Shown: positions 26,001-40,647 of the stretch, piece after piece
Position numbering within the stretch: position 1 is the stretch's first letter
Layout: each line of letters starts with the position of its first letter
From: Tritrichomonas musculus
Taxonomy: Eukaryota > Parabasalia > Tritrichomonadida > Tritrichomonadidae
Length of the DNA: 64,000 nucleotides
Direction: 5' to 3'
Assembly: GCA_039105265.1 (NCBI GenBank)
Contig: JAPFFF010000088.1
Coordinates: forward strand, 1-64,000
Translations under genes and position numbers: made by a program
Notes under the pieces: generated by a model
Told to the model about the DNA's origin: nothing
The model's input: the letters and a program-made list of their open reading frames with translations, nothing else
The model's database searches: none

Positions 26001-29000
26001 ACTGCAGTTGAATCATCAGATGCAACGAGAACTGCAGTTTAATAATAAGATTCAACAAGAACTGCAGTTTAATCATAAGATTCAACGAGAACTGCAGTTT
26101 AATCATCAGATTCAACGAGAACTGCAGTTTAATAATAAGATTCAACAAGAACTGCAGTTGAATCATCAGATGCAACGAGAACTGCAGTTGAATCATCAGA
26201 TTCAACGAGAACTGCAGTTGAATCATCAGATGCAACGACAACTGCAGTTGAATCATCAGATGCAACGAGAACTGCAGTTGAATCATCAGATTCAACGAGA
26301 ACTGCAGTTGAATCATCAGATGCAACGAGAACTGCAGTTGAATCATCAGATGCAACGAGAACTGCAGTTGAATCATCAGATTCAACGAGAACTGCAGTTT
26401 AATAATAAGATGAAACAAGAACTGCAGTTGAATCATCAGATGCAACGAGAACTGCAGTTGAATCATCAGATGCAACGAGAACTGCAGTTGAATCATCAGA
26501 TGCAACGACAACTGCAGTTGAATCATCAGATGCAACGAGAACTGCAGTTGAATCATCAGATGCAACGAGAACTGCAGTTTAATAATAAGATGAAACAAGA
26601 ACTGCAGTTGAATCATCAGATGCAACGACAACTGCAGTTGAATCATCAGATGCAACGAGAACTGCAGTTGAATCATCAGATGCAACGAGAACTGCAGTTG
26701 AATCATCAGATTCAACGAGAACTGCAGTTGAATCATCAGATTCAACGAGAACTGCAGTTGAATCATCAGATGCAACGAGAACTGCAGTTGAATCATCAGA
26801 TGCAACGAGAACTACAGTTGAATCATCAGATTCAACGAGAACTGCAGTTGAACCATCAGATTCAACGAGAACTGCAGTTGAACCATCAGATTCAACGAGA
26901 ACTGCAGTTGAATCATCAGATGCAACGAGAACTGCAGTTGAATCATCAGATGCAACGAGAACTGCAGTTTAATAATAAGATTCAACAAGAACTGCAGTTT
27001 AATCATAAGATTCAACGAGAACTGCAGTTTAATCATCAGATTCAACGAGAACTGCAGTTTAATAATAAGATTCAACAAGAACTGCAGTTGAATCATCAGA
27101 TGCAACGAGAACTGCAGTTGAATCATCAGATTCAACGAGAACTGCAGTTGAATCATCAGATGCAACGACAACTGCAGTTGAATCATCAGATGCAACGAGA
27201 ACTGCAGTTGAATCATCAGATTCAACGAGAACTGCAGTTGAATCATCAGATGCAACGAGAACTGCAGTTGAATCATCAGATGCAACAAGAACTGCAGTTG
27301 AATCATCAGATTCAACGAGAACTGCAGTTGAATCATCAGATTCAACGAGAACTGCAGTTGAACCATCAGATTCAACGAGAACTACAGTTGAATCATCAGA
27401 TTCAACGAGAACTGCAGTTGAATCATCAGATTCAACGAGAACTACAGTTGAATCATCAGATTCAACGAGAACTGCAGTTGAATCATCAGATGCAACGAGA
27501 ACTACAGTTGAATCATCAGATTCAACGAGAACTGCAGTTGAATCATCAGATGCAACGACAACTGCAGTTGAATCATCAGATGCAACGACAACTGCAGTTG
27601 AATCATCAGATTCAACGAGAACTGCAGTTGAATCATCAGATGCAACGAGAACTGCAGTTGAATCATCAGATTCAACGAGAACTGCAGTTTAATAATAAGA
27701 TGAAACAAGAACTGCAGTTGAATCATCAGATGCAACGAGAACTGCAGTTGAATCATCAGATGCAACGAGAACTGCAGTTGAATCATCAGATGCAACGACA
27801 ACTGCAGTTGAATCATCAGATGCAACGAGAACTGCAGTTGAATCATCAGATGCAACGAGAACTGCAGTTTAATAATAAGATGAAACAAGAACTGCAGTTG
27901 AATCATCAGATGCAACGACAACTGCAGTTGAATCATCAGATGCAACGAGAACTGCAGTTGAATCATCAGATGCAACGAGAACTGCAGTTGAATCATCAGA
28001 TTCAACGAGAACTGCAGTTGAATCATCAGATTCAACGAGAACTGCAGTTGAATCATCAGATGCAACGAGAACTGCAGTTGAATCATCAGATGCAACGAGA
28101 ACTACAGTTGAATCATCAGATTCAACGAGAACTGCAGTTGAACCATCAGATTCAACGAGAACTGCAGTTGAACCATCAGATTCAACGAGAACTGCAGTTG
28201 AATCATCAGATGCAACGAGAACTGCAGTTGAATCATCAGATGCAACGAGAACTGCAGTTTAATAATAAGATGCAACAAGAACTGCAGTTGAATCATCAGA
28301 TGCAACGAGAACTGCAGTTGAATCATCAGATGCAACGAGAACTGCAGTTGAATCATCAGATACAGCGAGAACTGCAGTTGAATCATCAGATTCAACGAGA
28401 ACTGCAGTTGAATCATCAGATTCAACGAGAACTGCAGTTGAATCATCAGATGCAACGAGAACTGCAGTTGAATCATCAGATGCAACGAGAACTACAGTTG
28501 AATCATCAGATTCAACGAGAACTGCAGTTGAATCATCAGATTCAACGAGAACTGCAGTTGAATCATCAGATTCAACGAGAACTGCAGTTGAATCATCAGA
28601 TGCAACGAGAACTGCAGTTGAATCATCAGATTCAACGACAACTGCAGTTGAACCATCAGATTCAACGAGAACTGCAGTTGAATCATCAGATGCAACGAGA
28701 ACTGCAGTTGAATCATCAGATGCAACGAGAACTGCAGTTGAATCATCAGATTCAACGAGAACTGCAGTTGAATCATCAGATGCAACGAGAACTGCAGTTG
28801 AATCATCAGATTCAACGAGAACTGCAGTTGAATCATCAGATGCAACGAGAACTGCAGTTGAATCATCAGATGCAACGAGAACTGCAGTTTAATAATAAGA
28901 TGCAACGAGAACTGCAGTTGAATCATCAGATTCAACGAGAACTGCAGTTGAATCATCAGATGCAACGAGAACTGCAGTTGAATCATCAGATGCAGCGAGA

Positions 29001-32000
29001 ACTGCAGTTTAATAATAAGATGAAACAAGAACTGCAGTTGAATCATCAGATGCAACGAGAACTGTAGTTGAATCATCAGATGCAACGAGAACTGCAGTTG
29101 AATCATCAGATGCAACGAGAACTGCAGTTGAATCATCAGATGCAGCGAGAACTGCAGTTTAATAATAAGATGAAACAAGAACTGCAGTTGAATCATCAGA
29201 TGCAACGAGAACTGCAGTTGAATCATCAGATGCAGCGAGAACTGCAGTTTAATAATAAGATGAAACAAGAACTGCAGTTGAATCATCAGATTCAACGAGA
29301 ACTGCAGTTGAATCATCAGATGCAACGACAACTGCAGTTGAATCATCAGATGCAACAAGAACTGCAGTTGAATCATCAGATTCAACGAGAACTGCAGTTG
29401 AATCATCAGATGCAACGAGAACTGCAGTTGAATCATCAGATGCAACGAGAACTACAGTTGAATCATCAGATGCAACGAGAACTGCAGTTGAATCATCAGA
29501 TGCAACGAGAACTGCAGTTTAATAATAAGATTCAACAAGAACTGCAGTTTAATCATAAGATTCAACGAGAACTGCAGTTTAATCATCAGATTCAACGAGA
29601 ACTGTAGTTTAATAATAAGATTCAACAAGAACTGCAGTTGAATCATCAGATGCAACGAGAACTGCAGTTGAATCATCAGATTCAACGAGAACTGCAGTTG
29701 AATCATCAGATGCAACGAGAACTGCAGTTGAATCATCAGATGCAACGAGAACTGCAGTTGAATCATCAGATTCAACGAGAACTGCAGTTGAATCATCAGA
29801 TGCAACGAGAACTGCAGTTGAACCATCAGATTCAACGAGAACTGCAGTTGAATCATCAGATGCAACGAGAACTACAGTTGAATCATCAGATTCAACGAGA
29901 ACTGCAGTTGAATCATCAGATGCAACGAGAACTACAGTTGAATCATCAGATTCAACGAGAACTGCAGTTGAATCATCAGATGCAACAAGAACTGCAGTTG
30001 AATCATCAGATTCAACGAGAACTGCAGTTGAATCATCAGATTCAACGAGAACTGCAGTTGAACCATCAGATTCAACGAGAACTACAGTTGAATCATCAGA
30101 TTCAACGAGAACTGCAGTTGAATCATCAGATTCAACGAGAACTACAGTTGAATCATCAGATTCAACGAGAACTGCAGTTGAATCATCAGATGCAACGAGA
30201 ACTACAGTTGAATCATCAGATTCAACGAGAACTGCAGTTGAATCATCAGATGCAACGACAACTGCAGTTGAATCATCAGATGCAACGACAACTGCAGTTG
30301 AATCATCAGATTCAACGAGAACTGCAGTTGAATCATCAGATGCAACGAGAACTGCAGTTGAATCATCAGATTCAACGAGAACTGCAGTTTAATAATAAGA
30401 TGAAACAAGAACTGCAGTTGAATCATCAGATGCAACGAGAACTGCAGTTGAATCATCAGATGCAACGAGAACTGCAGTTGAATCATCAGATGCAACGACA
30501 ACTGCAGTTGAATCATCAGATGCAACGAGAACTGCAGTTGAATCATCAGATGCAACGAGAACTGCAGTTTAATAATAAGATGAAACAAGAACTGCAGTTG
30601 AATCATCAGATGCAACGACAACTGCAGTTGAATCATCAGATGCAACGAGAACTGCAGTTGAATCATCAGATGCAACGAGAACTGCAGTTGAATCATCAGA
30701 TTCAACGAGAACTGCAGTTGAATCATCAGATTCAACGAGAACTGCAGTTGAATCATCAGATGCAACGAGAACTGCAGTTGAATCATCAGATGCAACGAGA
30801 ACTACAGTTGAATCATCAGATTCAACGAGAACTGCAGTTGAACCATCAGATTCAACGAGAACTGCAGTTGAACCATCAGATTCAACGAGAACTGCAGTTG
30901 AATCATCAGATGCAACGAGAACTGCAGTTGAATCATCAGATGCAACGAGAACTGCAGTTTAATAATAAGATTCAACAAGAACTGCAGTTTAATCATAAGA
31001 TTCAACGAGAACTGCAGTTTAATCATCAGATTCAACGAGAACTGCAGTTTAATAATAAGATTCAACAAGAACTGCAGTTGAATCATCAGATGCAACGAGA
31101 ACTGCAGTTGAATCATCAGATTCAACGAGAACTGCAGTTGAATCATCAGATGCAACGACAACTGCAGTTGAATCATCAGATGCAACGAGAACTGCAGTTG
31201 AATCATCAGATTCAACGAGAACTGCAGTTGAATCATCAGATGCAACGAGAACTGCAGTTGAACCATCAGATTCAACGAGAACTGCAGTTGAATCATCAGA
31301 TGCAACGAGAACTACAGTTGAATCATCAGATTCAACGAGAACTGCAGTTGAATCATCAGATGCAACGAGAACTACAGTTGAATCATCAGATTCAACGAGA
31401 ACTGCAGTTGAATCATCAGATGCAACAAGAACTGCAGTTGAATCATCAGATTCAACGAGAACTGCAGTTGAATCATCAGATTCAACGAGAACTGCAGTTG
31501 AACCATCAGATTCAACGAGAACTACAGTTGAATCATCAGATTCAACGAGAACTGCAGTTGAATCATCAGATTCAACGAGAACTACAGTTGAATCATCAGA
31601 TTCAACGAGAACTGCAGTTGAATCATCAGATGCAACGAGAACTACAGTTGAATCATCAGATTCAACGAGAACTGCAGTTGAATCATCAGATGCAACGACA
31701 ACTGCAGTTGAATCATCAGATGCAACGACAACTGCAGTTGAATCATCAGATTCAACGAGAACTGCAGTTGAATCATCAGATGCAACGAGAACTGCAGTTG
31801 AATCATCAGATTCAACGAGAACTGCAGTTTAATAATAAGATGAAACAAGAACTGCAGTTGAATCATCAGATGCAACGAGAACTGCAGTTGAATCATCAGA
31901 TGCAACGAGAACTGCAGTTGAATCATCAGATGCAACGACAACTGCAGTTGAATCATCAGATGCAACGAGAACTGCAGTTGAATCATCAGATGCAACGAGA

Positions 32001-35000
32001 ACTGCAGTTTAATAATAAGATGAAACAAGAACTGCAGTTGAATCATCAGATGCAACGACAACTGCAGTTGAATCATCAGATGCAACGAGAACTGCAGTTG
32101 AATCATCAGATGCAACGAGAACTGCAGTTGAATCATCAGATTCAACGAGAACTGCAGTTGAATCATCAGATTCAACGAGAACTGCAGTTGAATCATCAGA
32201 TGCAACGAGAACTGCAGTTGAATCATCAGATGCAACGAGAACTACAGTTGAATCATCAGATTCAACGAGAACTGCAGTTGAACCATCAGATTCAACGAGA
32301 ACTGCAGTTGAACCATCAGATTCAACGAGAACTGCAGTTGAATCATCAGATGCAACGAGAACTGCAGTTGAATCATCAGATGCAACGAGAACTGCAGTTT
32401 AATAATAAGATGCAACAAGAACTGCAGTTGAATCATCAGATGCAACGAGAACTGCAGTTGAATCATCAGATGCAACGAGAACTGCAGTTGAATCATCAGA
32501 TACAGCGAGAACTGCAGTTGAATCATCAGATTCAACGAGAACTGCAGTTGAATCATCAGATTCAACGAGAACTGCAGTTGAATCATCAGATGCAACGAGA
32601 ACTGCAGTTGAATCATCAGATGCAACGAGAACTACAGTTGAATCATCAGATTCAACGAGAACTGCAGTTGAATCATCAGATTCAACGAGAACTGCAGTTG
32701 AATCATCAGATGCAACGAGAACTGCAGTTGAATCATCAGATGCAACGAGAACTGCAGTTGAATCATCAGATTCAACGACAACTGCAGTTGAACCATCAGA
32801 TTCAACGAGAACTGCAGTTGAATCATCAGATGCAACGAGAACTGCAGTTGAATCATCAGATGCAACGAGAACTGCAGTTGAATCATCAGATTCAACGAGA
32901 ACTGCAGTTGAATCATCAGATGCAACGAGAACTGCAGTTGAATCATCAGATTCAACGAGAACTGCAGTTGAATCATCAGATGCAACGAGAACTGCAGTTG
33001 AATCATCAGATGCAACGAGAACTGCAGTTTAATAATAAGATGCAACGAGAACTGCAGTTGAATCATCAGATTCAACGAGAACTGCAGTTGAATCATCAGA
33101 TGCAACGAGAACTGCAGTTGAATCATCAGATGCAGCGAGAACTGCAGTTTAATAATAAGATGAAACAAGAACTGCAGTTGAATCATCAGATGCAACGAGA
33201 ACTGTAGTTGAATCATCAGATGCAACGAGAACTGCAGTTGAATCATCAGATGCAACGAGAACTGCAGTTGAATCATCAGATGCAGCGAGAACTGCAGTTT
33301 AATAATAAGATGAAACAAGAACTGCAGTTGAATCATCAGATGCAACGAGAACTGCAGTTGAATCATCAGATGCAGCGAGAACTGCAGTTTAATAATAAGA
33401 TGAAACAAGAACTGCAGTTGAATCATCAGATTCAACGAGAACTGCAGTTGAATCATCAGATGCAACAAGAACTGCAGTTGAATCATCAGATGCAACGAGA
33501 ACTGCAGTTGAATCATCAGATGCAACGAGAACTGCAGTTGAATCATCAGATTCAACGAGAACTGCAGTTGAATCATCAGATGCAACGACAACTGCAGTTG
33601 AATCATCAGATTCAACGAGAACTGCAGTTGAATCATCAGATTCAACGAGAACTGCAGTTGAATCATCAGATGCAACGAGAACTGCAGTTGAATCATCAGA
33701 TTCAACGAGAACTGCAGTTTAATAATAAGATTCAACGAGAACTGCAGTTTAATAATAAGATGAAACAAGAACTGCAGTTGAATAATCAGATGCAACGAGA
33801 ACTGCAGTTGAATCATCAGATTCAACGACAACTGCAGTTGAATCATCAGATTCAACGAGAACTGCAGTTGAATCATCAGATGCAACGAGAACTGCAGTTG
33901 AATCATCAGATTCAACGAGAACTGCAGTTTAATAATAAGATTCAACGAGAACTGCAGTTTAATAATAAGATGCAACGAGAACTGCAGTTGAATCATCAGA
34001 TGCAACGAGAACTGCAGTTGAATCATCAGATGCAACGAGAACTGCAGTTGAATCATCAGATGCAGCGAGAACTGCAGTTTAATAATAAGATGAAACAAGA
34101 ACTGCAGTTGAATCATCAGATGCAACGAGAACTGCAGTTGAATCATCAGATGCAACGAGAACTGCAGTTGAATCATCAGATGCAACGAGAACTGCAGTTT
34201 AATAATAAGATTCAACAAGAACTGCAGTTTAATCATAAGATTCAACGAGAACTGCAGTTTAATCATAAGATTCAACGAGAACTGCAGTTTAATAATAAGA
34301 TTCAACAAGAACTGCAGTTGAATCATCAGATGCAACGAGAACTGCAGTTGAATCATCAGATTCAACGAGAACTGCAGTTGAATCATCAGATGCAACGAGA
34401 ACTGCAGTTGAATCATCAGATGCAACGAGAACTGCAGTTGAATCATCAGATTCAACGAGAACTGCAGTTGAATCATCAGATGCAACGAGAACTGCAGTTG
34501 AACCATCAGATTCAACGAGAACTGCAGTTGAATCATCAGATGCAACGAGAACTACAGTTGAATCATCAGATTCAACGAGAACTGCAGTTGAATCATCAGA
34601 TGCAACGAGAACTACAGTTGAATCATCAGATTCAACGAGAACTGCAGTTGAATCATCAGATGCAACAAGAACTGCAGTTGAATCATCAGATTCAACGAGA
34701 ACTGCAGTTGAATCATCAGATTCAACGAGAACTGCAGTTGAACCATCAGATTCAACGAGAACTACAGTTGAATCATCAGATTCAACGAGAACTGCAGTTG
34801 AATCATCAGATTCAACGAGAACTACAGTTGAATCATCAGATTCAACGAGAACTGCAGTTGAATCATCAGATGCAACGAGAACTACAGTTGAATCATCAGA
34901 TTCAACGAGAACTGCAGTTGAATCATCAGATGCAACGACAACTGCAGTTGAATCATCAGATGCAACGACAACTGCAGTTGAATCATCAGATTCAACGAGA

Positions 35001-38000
35001 ACTGCAGTTGAATCATCAGATGCAACGAGAACTGCAGTTGAATCATCAGATTCAACGAGAACTGCAGTTTAATAATAAGATGAAACAAGAACTGCAGTTG
35101 AATCATCAGATGCAACGAGAACTGCAGTTGAATCATCAGATGCAACGAGAACTGCAGTTGAATCATCAGATGCAACGACAACTGCAGTTGAATCATCAGA
35201 TGCAACGAGAACTGCAGTTTAATAATAAGATGAAACAAGAACTGCAGTTGAATCATCAGATGCAACGACAACTGCAGTTGAATCATCAGATGCAACGAGA
35301 ACTGCAGTTGAATCATCAGATGCAACGAGAACTGCAGTTGAATCATCAGATTCAACGAGAACTGCAGTTGAATCATCAGATTCAACGAGAACTGCAGTTG
35401 AATCATCAGATGCAACGAGAACTGCAGTTGAATCATCAGATGCAACGAGAACTACAGTTGAATCATCAGATTCAACGAGAACTGCAGTTGAACCATCAGA
35501 TTCAACGAGAACTGCAGTTGAACCATCAGATTCAACGAGAACTGCAGTTGAATCATCAGATGCAACGAGAACTGCAGTTGAATCATCAGATGCAACGAGA
35601 ACTGCAGTTTAATAATAAGATGCAACAAGAACTGCAGTTGAATCATCAGATGCAACGAGAACTGCAGTTGAATCATCAGATGCAACGAGAACTGCAGTTG
35701 AATCATCAGATGCAGCGAGAACTGCAGTTGAATCATCAGATTCAACGAGAACTGCAGTTGAATCATCAGATTCAACGAGAACTGCAGTTGAATCATCAGA
35801 TGCAACGAGAACTGCAGTTGAATCATCAGATGCAACGAGAACTACAGTTGAATCATCAGATTCAACGAGAACTGCAGTTGAATCATCAGATTCAACGAGA
35901 ACTGCAGTTGAATCATCAGATTCAACGAGAACTGCAGTTGAATCATCAGATGCAACGAGAACTGCAGTTGAATCATCAGATTCAACGACAACTGCAGTTG
36001 AACCATCAGATTCAACGAGAACTGCAGTTGAATCATCAGATGCAACGAGAACTGCAGTTGAATCATCAGATTCAACGAGAACTGCAGTTGAATCATCAGA
36101 TGCAACGAGAACTGCAGTTGAATCATCAGATGCAACGAGAACTGCAGTTGAATCATCAGATGCAACGAGAACTACAGTTGAACCATCAGATTCAACGAGA
36201 ACTGCAGTTGAATCATCAGATTCAACGAGAACTGCAGTTGAATCATCAGATTCAACGAGAACTGCAGTTGAATCATCAGATGCAACGAGAACTGCAGTTG
36301 AATCATCAGATTCAACGACAACTGCAGTTGAACCATCAGATTCAACGAGAACTGCAGTTGAATCATCAGATGCAACGAGAACTGCAGTTGAATCATCAGA
36401 TGCAACGAGAACTACAGTTGAATCATCAGATTCAACGAGAACTGCAGTTGAATCATCAGATGCAACGAGAACTGCAGTTGAATCATCAGATTCAACGAGA
36501 ACTGCAGTTGAACCATCAGATTCAACGAGAACTGCAGTTGAATCATCAGATGCAACGAGAACTGCAGTTGAATCATCAGATGCAACGAGAACTGCAGTTT
36601 AATAATAAGATGCAACGAGAACTGCAGTTGAATCATCAGATGCAACGAGAACTGCAGTTGAATCATCAGATGCAACGAGAACTGCAGTTGAATCATCAGA
36701 TGCAGCGAGAACTGCAGTTTAATAATAAGATGAAACAAGAACTGCAGTTGAATCATCAGATGCAACGAGAACTGCAGTTGAATCATCAGATGCAACGAGA
36801 ACTGCAGTTGAATCATCAGATGCAACGAGAACTGCAGTTGAATCATCAGATGCAGCGAGAACTGCAGTTTAATAATAAGATGAAACAAGAACTGCAGTTG
36901 AATCATCAGATGCAACGAGAACTGCAGTTGAATCATCAGATGCAACGAGAACTGCAGTTGAATCATCAGATGCAGCGAGAACTGCAGTTTAATAATAAGA
37001 TGAAACAAGAACTGCAGTTGAATCATCAGATTCAACGAGAACTGCAGTTGAATCATCAGATGCAACGAGAACTGCAGTTGAATCATCAGATGCAACGAGA
37101 ACTGCAGTTGAATCATCAGATGCAACGAGAACTGCAGTTGAATCATCAGATTCAACGAGAACTGCAGTTGAATCATCAGATGCAACGACAACTGCAGTTG
37201 AATCATCAGATTCAACGAGAACTGCAGTTGAATCATCAGATTCAACGAGAACTGCAGTTGAATCATCAGATTCAACGAGAACTGCAGTTTAATAATAAGA
37301 TTCAACGAGAACTGCAGTTTAATAATAAGATGAAACAAGAACTGCAGTTGAATAATCAGATGCAACGAGAACTGCAGTTGAATCATCAGATTCAACGACA
37401 ACTGCAGTTGAATCATCAGATTCAACGAGAACTGCAGTTGAATCATCAGATGCAACGAGAACTGCAGTTGAATCATCAGATTCAACGAGAACTGCAGTTT
37501 AATAATAAGATTCAACGAGAACTGCAGTTTAATAATAAGATGAAACAAGAACTGCAGTTGAATAATCAGATGCAACGAGAACTGCAGTTGAATCATCAGA
37601 TGCAACGAGAACTGCAGTTGAATCATCAGATGCAACGAGAACTGCAGTTGAATCATCAGATTCAACGAGAACTGCAGTTGAATCATCAGATGCAACGAGA
37701 ACTGCAGTTGAATCATCAGATTCAACGAGAACTTCAGTTGAATCATCAGATTCAACGAGAACTGCAGTTGAATCATCAGATGCAACGAGAACTGCAGTTG
37801 AATCATCAGATGAAACAAGAACTGCAGTTGAATCATCAGATGCAACGAGAACTGCAGTTGAATCATCAGATGCAACGAGAACTGCAGTTGAATCATCAGA
37901 TGCAACGAGAACTGCAGTTGAATCATCAGATGCAACGACAACTGCAGTTGAATCATCAGATGCAACGAGAACTGCAGTTGAATCATCAGATTCAACGAGA

Positions 38001-40647
38001 ACTGCAGTTGAATCATCAGATGCAACGAGAACTGCAGTTGAATCATCAGATGCAACGAGAACTGCAGTTGAATCATCAGATTCAACGAGAACTGCAGTTG
38101 AATCATCAGATTCAACGAGAACTGCAGTTGAATCATCAGATTCAACGAGAACTGCAGTTGAATCATCAGATGCAACGACAACTGCAGTTGAATCATCAGA
38201 TGCAACGACAACTGCAGTTGAATCATCAGATGCAACGAGAACTGCAGTTGAATCATCAGATTCAACGAGAACTGCAGTTTAATAATAAGATTCAACGAGA
38301 ACTGCAGTTGAATCATCAGATGAAACAAGAACTGCAGTTGAATCATCAGATGCAACAAGAACTGCAGTTGAATCATCAGATTCAACGAGAACTGCAGTTG
38401 AATCATCAGATTCAACGAGAACTGCAGTTGAACCATCAGATTCAACGAGAACTACAGTTGAATCATCAGATTCAACGAGAACTGCAGTTGAATCATCAGA
38501 TTCAACGAGAACTACAGTTGAATCATCAGATTCAACGAGAACTGCAGTTGAATCATCAGATGCAACGAGAACTACAGTTGAATCATCAGATTCAACGAGA
38601 ACTGCAGTTGAATCATCAGATGCAACGACAACTGCAGTTGAATCATCAGATGCAACGACAACTGCAGTTGAATCATCAGATTCAACGAGAACTGCAGTTG
38701 AATCATCAGATGCAACGAGAACTGCAGTTGAATCATCAGATTCAACGAGAACTGCAGTTGAATCATCAGATGCAACAAGAACTGCAGTTGAATCATCAGA
38801 TTCAACGAGAACTGCAGTTGAATCATCAGATGCAACGAGAACTGCAGTTGAATCATCAGATGCAACGAGAACTGCAGTTGAATCATCAGATGCAACGAGA
38901 ACTGCAGTTGAATCATCAGATGCAACGAGAACTGCAGTTTAATAATAAGATTCAACAAGAACTGCAGTTTAATCATAAGATTCAACGAGAACTGCAGTTT
39001 AATCATAAGATTCAACGAGAACTGCAGTTTAATAATAAGATTCAACAAGAACTGCAGTTGAATCATCAGATGCAACGAGAACTGCAGTTGAATCATCAGA
39101 TTCAACGAGAACTGCAGTTGAATCATCAGATTCAACGAGAACTGCAGTTGAATCATCAGATGCAACGAGAACTGCAGTTGAATCATCAGATGCAACGAGA
39201 ACTGCAGTTGAATCATCAGATGCAACGAGAACTGCAGTTGAATCATCAGATTCAACGAGAACTGCAGTTGAATCATCAGATGCAACGAGAACTGCAGTTG
39301 AACCATCAGATTCAACGAGAACTGCAGTTGAATCATCAGATGCAACGAGAACTACAGTTGAATCATCAGATGCAACGAGAACTGCAGTTGAATCATCAGA
39401 TGCAACGAGAACTGCAGTTGAATCATCAGATGCAACGAGAACTGCAGTTGAATCATCAGATTCAACGAGAACTGCAGTTGAACCATCAGATTCAACGAGA
39501 ACTGCAGTTGAATCATCAGATTCAACGAGAACTGCAGTTGAATCATCAGATTCAACGAGAACTACAGTTGAATCATCAGATTCAACGAGAACTGCAGTTG
39601 AATCATCAGATGCAACGAGAACTACAGTTGAATCATCAGATTCAACGAGAACTGCAGTTGAATCATCAGATGCAACGACAACTGCAGTTGAATCATCAGA
39701 TGCAACGACAACTGCAGTTGAATCATCAGATTCAACGAGAACTGCAGTTGAATCATCAGATGCAACGAGAACTGCAGTTGAATCATCAGATTCAACGAGA
39801 ACTGCAGTTTAATAATAAGATGAAACAAGAACTGCAGTTGAATCATCAGATGCAACGAGAACTGCAGTTGAATCATCAGATGCAACGAGAACTGCAGTTG
39901 AATCATCAGATGCAACGAGAACTGCAGTTGAATCATCAGATTCAACGAGAACTGCAGTTGAATCATCAGATTCAACAAGAACTGCAGTTGAATCATCAGA
40001 TGCAACGAGAACTGCAGTTGAATCATCAGATTCAACGAGAACTGCAGTTGAATCATCAGATGCAACGACAACTGCAGTTGAATCATCAGATGCAACGAGA
40101 ACTGCAGTTGAATCATCAGATTCAACGAGAACTGCAGTTGAATCATCAGATGCAACGAGAACTGCAGTTGAACCATCAGATTCAACGAGAACTGCAGTTG
40201 AATCATCAGATGCAACGAGAACTACAGTTGAATCATCAGATTCAACGAGAACTGCAGTTGAATCATCAGATGCAACGAGAACTACAGTTGAATCATCAGA
40301 TGCAACGAGAACTGCAGTTGAATCATCAGATGCAACGAGAACTGCAGTTGAATCATCAGATGCAACGAGAACTGCAGTTGAATCATCAGATGCAACGAGA
40401 ACTGCAGTTGAATCATCAGATTCAACGAGAACTGAAGTTTAATAATAAGATGAAACAAGAACTGCAGTTGAATCATCAGATTCAACGAGAACTGCAGTTG
40501 AATCATCAGATGCAACGAGAACTGCAGTTGAATCATCAGATGCAACGAGAACTGCAGTTGAATCATCAGATTCAACGAGAACTGCAGTTGAATCATCAGA
40601 TGCAACGAGAACTGCAGTTGAATCATCAGATGAAATAAGAACTGCAG
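23098..40647. repeat. Higher-order repeat copy 2, short form, 17,550 bp
   Basis: This copy is apparently identical to 5548-23097 at an offset of 17,550 bp in every landmark examined, including the TAG and TAA units, the A-rich quartets, the ATA and CTT variants and the short junction at 39901-40080. Such near-identity over 17.5 kb implies very recent duplication or strong homogenisation. The other possibility is that an assembler walked the same loop twice. The sequence alone cannot separate these. Confidence 0.92.
39901..40080. repeat. Short-form junction, second copy
   Basis: This repeats 22351-22530 at an offset of 17,550 bp, including the distinctive ATT plus CAA-CAA unit at 39961. It confirms that the 51-unit length difference was copied along with the short HOR form rather than arising separately in each copy. 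Confidence 0.7.
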
